DNA of 64,000 nucleotides from JBCCVH01 sp942492555 (GCA_942492555.1 CALOEX010000014.1:62001-126000); one strand, 5' to 3'; positions 53,579 through 63,347 are shown, counted from the stretch's first letter. Made by a program: numbers and translations. The notes: generated from the letters alone by a model not told the origin.

Positions 53579-54823
53579 ATGGCTATACAAAATACATTCA
53601 CATTGAAAAACGGACTTCGAGTATTGTTACAACCTGTTAAAGACAGTAATATCGTCGTTATAAACCTCATGTATCTCGTAGGGTCTCGCAATGAAGATCC
53701 CAATAAAACAGGTTTAGCACATCTATTAGAGCACATTGCGTTTGGAGGTTCGCAACATGTAGAAAATTATGATAAAACCCTACAAGCAGTAGGTGGGAAA
53801 AACAATGCATATACTAGCAGTGATGTTACAAATTATTGGTGTCAGCTACCTGCAAACCAACTAGAAGTTGGTCTTTACTTAGAGTCTGATCGCCTATTAG
53901 GATTATCATACAAGCCTGAGGTGCTAGAAGTGCAACGCAACGTTGTCATTGAAGAGTTTAAAGAATCCTATTTAAATAAACCCTATGGAGATGTATGGAG
54001 CATATTGTGTAATGAATCCTATAAAAAACACCCCTATTCCTGGTCTACAATTGGCAAGAAAATCTCTCACATAGAAAGTATTACCCAAAAAGATGTTATT
54101 GCTTTTGGAGAAAAATTCTATACTCCTTCCAATGCTGTTTTAGTAGTTGTAGGAGGTTTTGATCTTACAGTAGCATATAGTTTGGTAAAAAAGTGGTTTG
54201 ATGATATCCCTGCCAAACCAGCTCCTGTATACAAGTTGCCACAAGAAGATAACATCAAAAGCAGTCATTTACATGTGACAAGAGACGTACCTCAAAATGC
54301 CTTTTATAAAACATTTCATATTCCTGGGCGAGTACATGAAGACTATAGTGCCTTCAAGATACTTCTCAACTATTTTGATGATGGCAAGTCCTCTCTTTTT
54401 TACAAAGAGCTAGTAGAGAAAAAAGAACTCGCTAGCAGCATTGAGGCTTATTTTACAGAGACTTTTGATCCTGGTTTATTTGTGATAGAAGCCAAACTAC
54501 AAGACAGTGTTGCCTTTGAGATTTTTGATGAAGCTTTGCAAGTTTTGATGCAACGTGTAATGGATGGGCATATAGAGGAAAAAGATTTACAAAAAGCAAA
54601 AAACCAGGAAGAAGCCCACTATGCTTTTGCACAAATTAGCCTTATAAACAAAGCGGAAGAGCTTGCATATGCTGTAACGTTAGGAGATAAAAATTTTTGG
54701 CAAGAGGAAATAAAGCGTGTACTACAATGTAGTAAGCATGACATACAACGTATCAGCTCAAAAGTATTTGATCAAGAAAACAGTCATACTGTGTACTATA
54801 AAGCACAGATAAATAACAAGTAA
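53579..54823 (+). CDS. M16-family zinc metallopeptidase
   Basis: 414 aa, one M16 half-pair size. Zinc motif HLLEH at residues 48-52 (H48, E51, H52) and the third ligand glutamate in VVIEEF (about 125). GLAHLLEHIAFGGSQHV and GGKNNAYTSSDVTNYWCQLP are typical of the pitrilysin/insulinase family. C-terminal inactive-type domain from about residue 215. These enzymes degrade peptides in the periplasm or cytoplasm; no clear signal peptide. The inactive partner subunit often adjacent to such genes is not seen; likely operonic with the rhomboid-like gene. Confidence 0.92.
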   Translation: MAIQNTFTLKNGLRVLLQPVKDSNIVVINLMYLVGSRNEDPNKTGLAHLLEHIAFGGSQHVENYDKTLQAVGGKNNAYTSSDVTNYWCQLPANQLEVGLYLESDRLLGLSYKPEVLEVQRNVVIEEFKESYLNKPYGDVWSILCNESYKKHPYSWSTIGKKISHIESITQKDVIAFGEKFYTPSNAVLVVVGGFDLTVAYSLVKKWFDDIPAKPAPVYKLPQEDNIKSSHLHVTRDVPQNAFYKTFHIPGRVHEDYSAFKILLNYFDDGKSSLFYKELVEKKELASSIEAYFTETFDPGLFVIEAKLQDSVAFEIFDEALQVLMQRVMDGHIEEKDLQKAKNQEEAHYAFAQISLINKAEELAYAVTLGDKNFWQEEIKRVLQCSKHDIQRISSKVFDQENSHTVYYKAQINNK

Positions 54824-54839
54824 GATAATACAAAAGGTA

Positions 54840-55865
54840 TTATCGGTGTAACAGGCGGATGAGCAATGCTGTGAGTATTTCTTTTTCTTGGCTTTTGGCA
54901 GATATTCCTTTGAGTTGCAAATCAGCTTCATGAAGTACTTGCAAATAGTTTTCGATAGATGTTTCGGGATGGTTTTCGCTTGCTATTTGATAATCTTTAA
55001 GAAAGAAGGGGTGTATTTGTAGCTCTTGTGCTTGAGTACGTGTGTCTCGTTTTTTCAGGTGGTGTAGCTGAAGTGTTTTAACAAAAAATGTAGTCAAAAG
55101 ACTAGTGATAAGTATGGGAGGGTGTTGTTTGGCGTTTTTTATTAAATAATAGAGGATCTGGAAAGCTTTTTCCACGTTTTTAGTAGCTACCATACGTTGT
55201 AATTCAAAGGGGGTGAAAGCACGTTGCATACCCACATGCTTGGTGATAATTTCTGCGTTTATTGTGGTTTGCAGAGGAAGATTGATCATAATTTTTTTTA
55301 GTTCATTAGCAAGGAGATGTAGGTCTGTTCCCAGAAGGCTTTGCAAAATAGAGATAGCTTCTGGAGAGATTTGGTATCCTTTTTGTTGCACATATTCTTT
55401 GATCCAATCTGGTATTTGGTTTTCATAAATACGCGGTGTAGTAAACAGAGTATTGGTACTTTTTTGAAAGTGTTCTAAAATAGTTTTATTTGTAAGGGTT
55501 TTCGTTTTGTACGCAAAGATCAGAATGGTGTGCGCGCTTGGATTTGCAAGATAATTGAGGAGTATTTTTTGCCCTTGTGCATTTTTTAGGTCTACCATTT
55601 CTTGGGCTTCTTTAACGATGAGCAGTTGTTGTTTGCCCAAGAGAGGAAGACAACGTGCATAACCAATGATATTTTTTAAGTTTTGTTCTTTGCCATAGTA
55701 TATGTGAAAATTCATTCCTTTTGTATGTGTTGGCAGAAATTCCTGTTCAAAGAGCTGGATGATAGCATCGATGTAATATGTTTCCTGCCCCTGCAAAAAG
55801 TATACGGGGGAGTATATTTTTTTTTCAATGTTTGCTTTTATAGTTTGAAATGAAAGGTTCATCAT
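54840..55865 (-). CDS. holA: DNA polymerase III delta subunit
   Basis: 341 aa, matching HolA length. PVYFLQGQETYYIDAIIQLF at the start is the typical P-V-Y-L-L-x-G-x-E beginning, followed by LPLLGKQQLLIVKEAQEM, HTILIFAYKTKTL, SPEAISILQSLLGTDLHLLANELKK and the C-terminal helix AKQHPPILITSLLTTFF. Delta opens the sliding clamp within the clamp loader. Overlap-free, 2 nt downstream of tig on the same strand, suggesting an operon. Confidence 0.93.
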   Translation of the reverse strand: MMNLSFQTIKANIEKKIYSPVYFLQGQETYYIDAIIQLFEQEFLPTHTKGMNFHIYYGKEQNLKNIIGYARCLPLLGKQQLLIVKEAQEMVDLKNAQGQKILLNYLANPSAHTILIFAYKTKTLTNKTILEHFQKSTNTLFTTPRIYENQIPDWIKEYVQQKGYQISPEAISILQSLLGTDLHLLANELKKIMINLPLQTTINAEIITKHVGMQRAFTPFELQRMVATKNVEKAFQILYYLIKNAKQHPPILITSLLTTFFVKTLQLHHLKKRDTRTQAQELQIHPFFLKDYQIASENHPETSIENYLQVLHEADLQLKGISAKSQEKEILTALLIRLLHR

Positions 55866-55867
55866 GG

Positions 55868-57127
55868 TTATTCATCTATCGTTTTATATTCTTTTTGGAG
55901 TTTTTCCAGCTGGGAAGTATCTATTTTTTTTTCTTTTATGGTTACTAAATTGCTTATTTCTTGGATTAAAGCCTCTTGGCGTAAGCGACTTCTAACATGG
56001 ATATGAGTACCTTTAGGATTTTGGAAGTCCTGTTTTACCAATTCCACTATATCTTCAGTAATAGTGGGGCTATTATCATTGACCATATATTTGAAATATC
56101 CCACAAGCTCTTCTAGTACTTTTTGGTCATCTACTTTTATTTTTAGATCATTCGCATATTGTTGAACAATATGTACCCAAAGCAATTCTTCGTTTTTTTT
56201 ATGTTTTTCATGAATGGTAGCACTCGCTTGTTCTATTAATACTTTCGATATTTTTTTTGCAAAAATGTTATCTGCATCTTTTTGTGCAACTAAAAGAGCT
56301 CGTTTTGTGACTTCTTTTAGAAAGGATTCATGTGTTTTTTCTTTGATTTCTCCTAGATACTTATCGAAAAATGCCTGATTGAGTTCAGGAAGTTTTACAC
56401 GAAAAATATTGTTGATAACAATAGTACAGTCTTTGTTTTTTTCTTGTGTTTTTGGGAGGAAAGTAAATAAGCGGGGTGTTTTTTCAATGAGTTTATGGGA
56501 TATGGTAATGGTTTCTTGTAGTTTTTTACCAAGGGCTTTTATTGTTTTATTTAGGTCTTCACTGATGGTAAAGTGAAAAGTATTTTGTTGCTCATGCTGT
56601 TCATTGAAAAGAAATCCTTCTACAATATCTTTTTCTTGGATAGTATCTACAGGATCGTAAGTCTGATACATCTGGCGTACCGTTTCGATGTATTTATTGA
56701 GGTATTCATCTGTAACAGAAGTGATTTGGTACTTTTCTATTTCTGTTTTTTTGTCCAAGGTAAATTGGGGAAGAGGACTACCTTCAAATGTATAAGAGAG
56801 CTGAAAAGATGTTTCGTTCGCCCAGTTTATGTTGTTTGTTTCTTCTGTAGGCGTGGGGTTTTCTGCGATCATAAAACGGTTTTTATGTATGTATCTATGC
56901 ATTTCTTGATCAGTCATCTCCAAGATAATTTCTTGACGAAGCTGGGGCCCATATTTATGTTTGAGAAAAGCAACACCCATGTTGGAGTTTTTTCTAAATC
57001 CTTTTACCTGATTGTTTTTTGTATACTCTTTCAGTTTTTTATGGAAGGATTCTTTATAATCTAGGGGATCTATTTGAAGAGTAAAAAGATAGCGGGAATC
57101 ATTTTGTTTTTGCAATGTTGTTTTCAC
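55868..57127 (-). CDS. tig: Trigger factor (ribosome-associated chaperone)
   Basis: 419 aa from GTG at 57127 (VKTTLQKQNDSRYLFTLQID). The frame is open back to an ATG at 57172, but that extension (MGVQVPPPAQ) is only tRNA-Leu sequence translated, so it is rejected. Ribosome-binding signature KGFRKNSNMGVAFLKHKYG corresponds to the GFRxGK loop in degenerate form. The PPIase middle domain is weak, and the helical C-terminal arm region follows (VAQKDADNIFAKKISKVLIE). It assists folding of nascent chains. Sequence is diverged, as often in Bacteroidetes. Confidence 0.88.
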   Translation of the reverse strand: MKTTLQKQNDSRYLFTLQIDPLDYKESFHKKLKEYTKNNQVKGFRKNSNMGVAFLKHKYGPQLRQEIILEMTDQEMHRYIHKNRFMIAENPTPTEETNNINWANETSFQLSYTFEGSPLPQFTLDKKTEIEKYQITSVTDEYLNKYIETVRQMYQTYDPVDTIQEKDIVEGFLFNEQHEQQNTFHFTISEDLNKTIKALGKKLQETITISHKLIEKTPRLFTFLPKTQEKNKDCTIVINNIFRVKLPELNQAFFDKYLGEIKEKTHESFLKEVTKRALLVAQKDADNIFAKKISKVLIEQASATIHEKHKKNEELLWVHIVQQYANDLKIKVDDQKVLEELVGYFKYMVNDNSPTITEDIVELVKQDFQNPKGTHIHVRSRLRQEALIQEISNLVTIKEKKIDTSQLEKLQKEYKTIDE

Positions 57128-57146
57128 GATTTTTATGGTTAGTTGT

Positions 57147-57227
57147 GCGGGTGGAGGGACTTGAACCCCCATGCCTTGCAGCGTTAGATCCTAAGTCTAG
57201 TGCGTCTACCAATTTCGCCACACCCGC
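57147..57227 (-). tRNA. tRNA-Leu (anticodon UAG)
   Basis: 81-nt gene on the minus strand. Acceptor GCGGGTG pairs with CACCCGC; the D arm holds GGCGAAATTGGTAGACGC; anticodon loop CTTAGGA gives UAG for CUA codons; a long variable arm typical of leucine tRNA follows, then the T arm GGTTCAAGTCC. CCA is not encoded. Lies immediately upstream of tig. Confidence 0.95.
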
Positions 57228-57359
57228 AAAGGACAAATTTACTTTTATTTTTATTGTTGTGGTAATCCTTTGGGATTTTTTTCATGATGGGAAATGTTTT
57301 GTATCTACATTTTTTAGGTTAGATGTAAAACTAGAGAAGACTTTGTTTATATTGGTCGT

Positions 57360-58229
57360 ATGAATACTATTGTAGCAACATTATTAATTGCTTTTTTAGC
57401 TGCTGTTAACTGTGGCCTCATCGGTAATTTTTTGGTTTTAAGAAAACAAATCATGATTGGAGATGCTGTTTCCCACGCTGTTTTACCAGGTATTGTCATT
57501 GCTTTTCTCCTTGGAAAAAGTACCAATATATGGTTGCTACTATTAGGCGCATTCATTGCAGGTATTCCCTTCATTTTTTTTATTTCTTTTTTATCGGAGC
57601 ATTTACAGATATCACATAATGCTGCCATAGGCATAGGATTTTCTTCTTTTTTTGCCTTAGGTATTGTTTTACTTGCCAAGTATGCCAAAAATGTGGATTT
57701 AGATCAAGAGTGTGTTCTCTATGGAGATTTGGTTACAGCATGTAAACAAAGATGGTATTGGCATGATGTAGATATGGGGTCTCTCCCTCTTTATATATTG
57801 AGTGGGTTATTAGTTTTTAACTTTGCTTGGATTGTTATTTTGTATCCCGGTTTAGTGATCAGTAGCTTTGATACCGATTTTGGCACAGCTATTGGCATGT
57901 CAAAAAAAATATGGCATAATGGTTTCATTATTGTAACAACGGTTAATATAGTGCTGATTTTCCGCGTGATTGGTGCCCCATTAGTCGTTGGCTTTCTAGT
58001 CTTGCCACCTATGATTGCATATCTTTTTAATGATCGGTTAACAGGAATGCTTATGTATACCATCTTGATTGATGCTACGATAACATCCTCTGGTTATTTA
58101 TTGGCATATTGGCTAAATGCTTCCTTAGCAGGTGCGATGCTTACTGCAAGTACCGTACTCTTCATAACTATTTTTTTATTAAACACTCCGATAAACCTAA
58201 AATCTTTTGTAATGCCCAAGCAAAAATAA
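57360..58229 (+). CDS. ABC-3 family metal-ion ABC transporter permease
   Basis: 289 aa with about eight membrane segments. ABC-3 signatures: GNFLVLRKQIMIGDAVSHAV near the start (the usual G-x-F-L-V-L-R-x-x-x-L-x-G-D-A-x-S-H) and the C-terminal GAPLVVGFLVLPPMIAYL. Members import Mn2+, Zn2+ or Fe2+. The ATPase and solute-binding protein are not adjacent, so this permease either works with components coded elsewhere or is a leftover of a split operon. A second permease of the same type usually exists in MntCD systems. Confidence 0.9.
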   Translation: MNTIVATLLIAFLAAVNCGLIGNFLVLRKQIMIGDAVSHAVLPGIVIAFLLGKSTNIWLLLLGAFIAGIPFIFFISFLSEHLQISHNAAIGIGFSSFFALGIVLLAKYAKNVDLDQECVLYGDLVTACKQRWYWHDVDMGSLPLYILSGLLVFNFAWIVILYPGLVISSFDTDFGTAIGMSKKIWHNGFIIVTTVNIVLIFRVIGAPLVVGFLVLPPMIAYLFNDRLTGMLMYTILIDATITSSGYLLAYWLNASLAGAMLTASTVLFITIFLLNTPINLKSFVMPKQK

Positions 58230-58239
58230 GTACTGTCAT

Positions 58240-59196
58240 TCAGTGTAAACTAGCACGTAACAAACGTTCATTAATGGTTTTTCCTAGACCAACATCTGGA
58301 AAAAAAGGTGCTATAATCATGTCTAGTTTCAATTGATCCAAATAACGTAATCCAAGAAAAAGACGGTGTGCTACCTCTGATAAAGAATTTGTACAAGAAA
58401 GCACAAACTGATGCTCTTTAGGGATAGGAAGCATCTGCATATCAAAAAGTAAAGCCCCTATTTTTTTTCCTTTGTGCATTGTAAGCAACCTATTGAAATC
58501 ACCAATATACAATTTTGTACGAGGTGCATAATGGTGTGCAAACGTACCTGGAGCTTCCGCTGTTTCATTTGTTGCATAATGTTTTTGGGAGTAATGTACA
58601 GTACCTACGATAGCAGTGATTTCTTCTAAGGTAATAGCTCCTAGACGATATACAGTAGGAATGTTGTTGACCATACCAATAATAGTAGATTCCAGCCCAT
58701 GCTTGCATGCCCCTCCATCAAGAATATAAGGCAACGTTGTCAGTTGATCTGCTACATGTTGTGCAGTTGTAGGACTGATATATCCAAAAGGATTGGCACT
58801 GGGTGCTACTAATGGAAAAGGAAGAACCTGTAGTAGCTCTTTGATTACTGGGTGGTTAGGTATGCGTATCCCAACAAAAGGAGAGTTTGCAGTAACAAGA
58901 TTCGGGATAATTTCTTTTTTAGGGAGCAACAATGTTAGTGGTCCTGGCCAAAAATGTAAAGCAAGCTTTTGTGCTATAGGTGGAAATGCTACAACTAAAT
59001 CTTGCAGGGTGTCTACAGAGTGCGTATGCACAATAAGCGGATCGCCAAAAGGACGTTTTTTAACATGATAAATAGTTTTTATAGCATCAATATCATAAGC
59101 ATTTCCTGCTAGGCCATATACAGTTTCTGTCGGTATACCAATGACTTTTCCTTGTGTAAGGTAGTATTTGGCTATATTAATATCTGTTCCTATCAT
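58240..59196 (-). CDS. L-threonylcarbamoyladenylate synthase (Sua5/YwlC type)
   Basis: 318 aa, the two-domain Sua5 type. N-terminal YrdC-like domain with GKVIGIPTETVYGLAGNA, VKKRPFGDPLIVH (the K-x-R-x-x-x-x-P site), PLVAPSANPFGYISPTTA and STIIGMV; C-terminal Sua5 domain from about residue 210 (APGTFAHHYAPRTKLYIGD). It makes threonylcarbamoyl-AMP for the t6A modification of ANN-decoding tRNAs. Convergent with the ABC permease, with only 10 nt between stop codons. Confidence 0.95.
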   Translation of the reverse strand: MIGTDINIAKYYLTQGKVIGIPTETVYGLAGNAYDIDAIKTIYHVKKRPFGDPLIVHTHSVDTLQDLVVAFPPIAQKLALHFWPGPLTLLLPKKEIIPNLVTANSPFVGIRIPNHPVIKELLQVLPFPLVAPSANPFGYISPTTAQHVADQLTTLPYILDGGACKHGLESTIIGMVNNIPTVYRLGAITLEEITAIVGTVHYSQKHYATNETAEAPGTFAHHYAPRTKLYIGDFNRLLTMHKGKKIGALLFDMQMLPIPKEHQFVLSCTNSLSEVAHRLFLGLRYLDQLKLDMIIAPFFPDVGLGKTINERLLRASLH

Positions 59197-59253
59197 ATTT
59201 TTGAAGTGTAGGGTAGCATAGATAAAATATTAGCAATAGAGAAGTTGACTTTT

Positions 59254-60501
59254 TTACACTGATTCTTCTGGATTGTTGTATTGTTTTATTTTTCTGAATA
59301 GCGTACGCAATGAAATACCTAGTAAATTAGCAGCTTCCTTATGGGTTTTTGTCTTTGCAATAGCTTCTCGGATGAGTTTTTCCTCTTGGTCTTTTAGCGA
59401 TAAGTTGTCTTGGATGTTAGAAATTTCTTTTTTGGTAGGTAATTCCAAAAGTTTTGGTGCATGTGTGTTATTGGTAATTTGAGAAGCAATAGGATGCATA
59501 AGCATACGAAAAAGTTGGGGATGTTGCTTAATGATTTCCTTACTATTGATTTTTTGTTGTATAAAGTCTAGAATAACCTTTTTTATTTCCTGTATTTCCT
59601 GTTGCATATCTACGATAATTTTGTAGAGCATTTCTTTTTTTTCGTGGATAACAGCTGGTGCAACATGGGTGTTTTTATTGTTTGAAGCTTTAGACGCCGG
59701 TACAATAATAGGTGTAGGAAGATATTTTTCCAATATCGTCTCTGTAACAACACTATTTTCTGCTTCAAAAGTACCCAGTTGCCAAGTAATATTTTTAAGT
59801 TGCCGTATATTACCAGGAAACTCATAAGACATAAGCATTTGTTGTGCTAAAGGTGTAAGTTGCATCAGGGGCGTTTTATGCATGTGTGCAAAATCAAGTA
59901 CAAATTTTCTAAAGAGCAAGTAGATATCCTCGCCCCGTTCTCGCAAAGGCGGTATAGATATTTCAACTTGGGCAATGCGGTAATAAAGATCTTCACGGAA
60001 TTTTTTCTGTGCTACACAAGCTTGTAAATCCACATTAGTAGCAGCGATAACACGTGCATTCGTGAAACGTTTTTGTGAAGATCCTACACGCAAATACTCC
60101 TTGTTCTCCAGTACCCGCAATAAACGAGGTTGCGTATGTAGAGGCATTTCTCCAATTTCATCTAAAAAAATACTACCATTGTCACTCTCTTCAAAATAGC
60201 CTTTACGTGTTTCAGAAGCACTTGTGAAAGCCCCTCTTTCATGGCCAAAAAGCTCTGAGTCTATCGTCCCTTCTGGAATAGCACCACAGTTTACAGCAAT
60301 GAAATTACCATGTCTTTGAGTACCTAGCTCATGAATAATTTTCGCAAACGATTCTTTCCCACTCCCATTTTCCCCTGTAATAAGAACGCCTATATGAGTA
60401 TTTGCTACGCGTACCGCTATTTCAATAGCTTTATTTAAAGCAGGAGAATTACCGATAATACCAAAGCGTTGCTTTATTTTTTGCAGTTCATTCGTATTCA
60501 T
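59254..60501 (-). CDS. Sigma-54-dependent transcriptional activator (no receiver domain)
   Basis: 415 aa. Begins directly with the AAA+ domain: GIIGNSPALNKAI, Walker A GENGSGKESF (about residues 43-52), the sigma-54-contact loop ELFGHERGAFTSA, Walker B GSIFLDEIGEM, and the sensor/R-finger RFREDLYYRI-type sequence (KKFREDLYYRIAQVEISIPP). C-terminal Fis-type HTH (THKEAANLLGISLRTLFRKI). The centre between is long and low-complexity. This is the receiver-less activator conserved in Bacteroidetes. It acts with RpoN at -24/-12 promoters; how it is controlled is unknown. Confidence 0.95.
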   Translation of the reverse strand: MNTNELQKIKQRFGIIGNSPALNKAIEIAVRVANTHIGVLITGENGSGKESFAKIIHELGTQRHGNFIAVNCGAIPEGTIDSELFGHERGAFTSASETRKGYFEESDNGSIFLDEIGEMPLHTQPRLLRVLENKEYLRVGSSQKRFTNARVIAATNVDLQACVAQKKFREDLYYRIAQVEISIPPLRERGEDIYLLFRKFVLDFAHMHKTPLMQLTPLAQQMLMSYEFPGNIRQLKNITWQLGTFEAENSVVTETILEKYLPTPIIVPASKASNNKNTHVAPAVIHEKKEMLYKIIVDMQQEIQEIKKVILDFIQQKINSKEIIKQHPQLFRMLMHPIASQITNNTHAPKLLELPTKKEISNIQDNLSLKDQEEKLIREAIAKTKTHKEAANLLGISLRTLFRKIKQYNNPEESV

Positions 60502-60582
60502 TCTTTTTTTGGCTTATATTTGCACAAAGGTAATCATTTATAACTCAATAATGGTTACTTGATCTTCAAATGTAAATAAGAT

Positions 60583-60828
60583 ATGTTTCTCGTTTCTATT
60601 ATAGGTATTTTCACATCAATTGTTGCTGTAGCTTTAATATTAATTGTACTCATGCAAAAACCAAAAGGCGATGGTATGACAGCTTTAAGCAACACAAATA
60701 TGCAACAATTAGTAGGAGTAGCGGAAATGCCTAGCCTTTTGGAAAAAATGACCTATGGGCTATTAGGTATTTTGTTTGCATTGACATTTTTGTTTACCTA
60801 TTTACTTAGTGGACACTACGGAGGCTAA
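60583..60828 (+). CDS. secG: Preprotein translocase subunit SecG
   Basis: 81 aa with two membrane segments: IGIFTSIVAVALILIVLMQK and YGLLGILFALTFLFTYLLSG. The conserved LMQKPKGDGM (usual L-x-Q-x-x-K-G) separates them. SecG joins SecYE. It is relevant that the genome has a normal Sec system, so the two SecA-like giants are not its SecA. ArgS follows 52 nt later. Confidence 0.92.
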   Translation: MFLVSIIGIFTSIVAVALILIVLMQKPKGDGMTALSNTNMQQLVGVAEMPSLLEKMTYGLLGILFALTFLFTYLLSGHYGG

Positions 60829-60880
60829 GACTTATGTAGAGTCTCCATCGTTTACTCAGTGATATTTTTTATCATTTCAT

Positions 60881-62653
60881 ATGGTTTATCAAACACAGCT
60901 ATGGCAGCTTTTTTCCAAAAGCATACAGCAATTATATGGTCTCGATATACCCCAAAAAGCTTTTTCTCTACAACCAACCACACAAGACTTTCAAGGAACA
61001 CACACCATTGTTTTATTTCCCTTATTACCATTTTGCAAAAAACCCATCGCTGAGCTCGGAAAGTCCCTCGGTAATTTTCTTGTACAAGAAGGAACTTTAG
61101 TAACTTCCTTTCATGTTGTTAATGGGTTTTTAAATCTTACACTCAGTGATAGTGCCTGGTGTGAAGCTTTGCGCGAATATATTGCAAAAGATTTACCCGT
61201 AGAAAAGCCCAAGAAAATCATTGTAGAAATTTCTTGCCCCAACACCAATAAACCTTTGCATTTAGGGCATTTACGCAATGTTTTTTTAGGGGATGCAATG
61301 GCGAATATTTTGGGGTTTGTAGGACATGATGTACAAAAAATCAATCATGTAAATGACCGTGGTATCCATATCTGCAAATCCATGTACGCCTACCAACAAG
61401 ATCCACAAGCTTCGACCCCTGAAGCACAACATAAAAAAGGTGACCATTACGTTGGTGACTATTACGTGCGTTTTGATAAACAATATAAAAAAGAAATAGC
61501 AACACTCACCCCTAGCTTGGGTGAAGAAGAAGCAAAAAAACAAGCTCCCTCTATGTTGGGGGTACAACACATGTTACGTGCCTGGGAAAATGGCGATGTT
61601 ACAGTACACGCTTTGTGGAAAAAAATGAACGACTGGGTCTATGCTGGCTTTGATGAGACATATCGATACCTTGGTATTACATTTGATAAAAGCTACTATG
61701 AATCATCCGTTTATCTTTTGGGAAAAAAAGTGGTCATGGAAGGACTAGAGAAAAAAGTTTTTTATAAAAAACAAGATGGATCCATTTGGGTAGATTTAAC
61801 AGAAGAAGGATTAGGCCATAAACTTTTATTGCGTGCAGATGGCACTGCCGTATATATAACACAAGATTTAGGAACAGCAGATCTTCGTTATCAAGACTTT
61901 GGATTCGATCGTTCCATTTACGTAGTAGGTGACGAACAAGCATATCATTTTGCTGTTCTTTTCGCTGTATTAAAAAAATTAGGGCGACCATATGCCCAAA
62001 ATCTTTTCCATTTAGCATATGGTATGATTGATCTTCCAGGAGGAAAGATGAAATCCCGTGAAGGAACAGTGGTAGATGCAGATACAATGATCGAAGAAAT
62101 GATGATGATTGCCCAGAAACAAACGCTGGATTTAGGTAAAGTAGATCATTTTTCTAATCAAGAATTGCAAAAGTTATATAAAGTACTTGCCATTGGTGCC
62201 CTTAAATTCTTCTTATTGAAAGTTTCTCCCCAAAAAAGAATGTGTTTCGATCCACAAAAATCAATAGATTTTTTAGGTTGTACTGCTACTTTTATACAAT
62301 ACTGCTATGCACGTATCGCAACACTGTTGCGTAAAGCATCCGATCTTGAAATGAACTACCACGAAAATATCCCTAAAACAATGACGCTTGATCCTTTGGA
62401 AAAAAGCTTAATTATACAACTCGTGCGTTTACGTGATGTATTATATGAAGCAACTGACACATTGAACCCATCCTTATGTGCTTATTATTTGTATGATTTA
62501 GCAAAAAGTTACAATCAGTTGTATACACATCTTCCTATTCTACGTGCTTCTGATAAAGTGGGTGCTTGGCGTTTATATCTTTCTTGGTGTACAAAAACAA
62601 ATTTGTTTATTTTTGCTACAATTTTAGGCATACAATTGCCAGAAAAAATGTAA
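60881..62653 (+). CDS. argS: Arginyl-tRNA synthetase
   Basis: 590 aa, class I. Signatures: N-terminal Add-1 domain, HIGH-type motif PLHLGHLRNVFLGDAMANIL, SCPNTNKPLHL, the KMSK-like GGKMKSREGTVV, and the DALR anticodon domain (IDFLGCTATFIQYCYARIAT to the end). The first Met at 60881 (MVYQTQLWQLFSK) fits the family. Charges tRNA-Arg and needs tRNA for activation. Ends KMSK-independent tail LPEKM. Likely cotranscribed with secG. Confidence 0.97.
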   Translation: MVYQTQLWQLFSKSIQQLYGLDIPQKAFSLQPTTQDFQGTHTIVLFPLLPFCKKPIAELGKSLGNFLVQEGTLVTSFHVVNGFLNLTLSDSAWCEALREYIAKDLPVEKPKKIIVEISCPNTNKPLHLGHLRNVFLGDAMANILGFVGHDVQKINHVNDRGIHICKSMYAYQQDPQASTPEAQHKKGDHYVGDYYVRFDKQYKKEIATLTPSLGEEEAKKQAPSMLGVQHMLRAWENGDVTVHALWKKMNDWVYAGFDETYRYLGITFDKSYYESSVYLLGKKVVMEGLEKKVFYKKQDGSIWVDLTEEGLGHKLLLRADGTAVYITQDLGTADLRYQDFGFDRSIYVVGDEQAYHFAVLFAVLKKLGRPYAQNLFHLAYGMIDLPGGKMKSREGTVVDADTMIEEMMMIAQKQTLDLGKVDHFSNQELQKLYKVLAIGALKFFLLKVSPQKRMCFDPQKSIDFLGCTATFIQYCYARIATLLRKASDLEMNYHENIPKTMTLDPLEKSLIIQLVRLRDVLYEATDTLNPSLCAYYLYDLAKSYNQLYTHLPILRASDKVGAWRLYLSWCTKTNLFIFATILGIQLPEKM

Positions 62654-62792
62654 GGATTCAAAAGGCCAAGAAAAATTGAAAGTAAAATTTTCTTTATTAT
62701 TTTTTTTTGTTTTAAAAAAATGTAAATTGTGGCATGTTTTGAGTCTCAGATCGAGCTGAGGATCTCAAAGTCAATCTTTAAAATACATTGTA

Positions 62793-63347
62793 ATGACAAC
62801 AGAAAACAAAAAAAATGAGGAATGGATCAACGTAGATTCCCCTACAGAAAACACTGAAAATCCTGAAAATACCAGTTTTTTTCAAAAAAATAAATCTTTT
62901 TTGATCATCGGAGGCGTAGCCCTTTTATGTATCATAGTGGCTTACTGGTTATTTAGTGATGGTAGCAGTAATAAAAAAGAACCCTCTAATAAAACAGCAG
63001 AAGCCTCATGGTTCGAAAAGAAGAGGAATGAGTATACAACATGGTACAAAACAGCTTCTCAAGAACAAAAAATACTAGCAGGTATAGCAGTAGTTGCTAC
63101 CACGGCTGCTGTTGGAGTAGTTATATGGAAACGCAAAGCTATCGGAGATTTTATCAAAAAAGTTTGGGATAAACGTCCTGGGAATAAAGAAAACCTGAAG
63201 AAAAAAACACCCGAAACACCCGTAAAAACAACCGAAACACCCGAAACACCCGTAAAAAAAACCGAAACACCCGAAACACCCGTAAAAAAAACCGAAACAC
63301 CCGAAACACCCGTAAAAACAACCGAAACACCCTTAGAAACACCCTAA
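62793..63347 (+). CDS. Two-TM membrane protein with TPETPVK repeats
   Basis: 184 aa, unrecognised. Acidic N-terminus, TM at about residues 34-50 (FLIIGGVALLCIIVAYWLFS), a charged loop, a second TM at about 92-109 (ILAGIAVVATTAAVGVVIW), then a Lys-rich stretch and a C-terminal tail of four TPETPVK-(K/T)-TE units encoded by a 30-bp-type tandem repeat (63211-63340). Such Thr/Pro tails are often flexible and surface-exposed. It is followed by a strong terminator and has a small stem-loop in its leader. Confidence 0.7.
   Translation: MTTENKKNEEWINVDSPTENTENPENTSFFQKNKSFLIIGGVALLCIIVAYWLFSDGSSNKKEPSNKTAEASWFEKKRNEYTTWYKTASQEQKILAGIAVVATTAAVGVVIWKRKAIGDFIKKVWDKRPGNKENLKKKTPETPVKTTETPETPVKKTETPETPVKKTETPETPVKTTETPLETP
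63211..63340. repeat. Tandem repeat coding TPETPVK units
   Basis: Repeated ACACCCGAAACACCCGTAAA with AAA(A/C)AACCGAA linkers, four to five units of about 30 bp. In-frame, so copy number could vary without disrupting the gene. Confidence 0.85.

Noticed and set aside
57128..57172. Extended trigger-factor start with MGVQVPPPAQ
   Set aside because: Those codons lie inside the tRNA-Leu gene, a well-known false extension.
62735..62775. Stem-loop around CTCAG...CTGAG before the TPETPVK gene as a riboswitch
   Set aside because: Only about five base pairs and no known riboswitch core.
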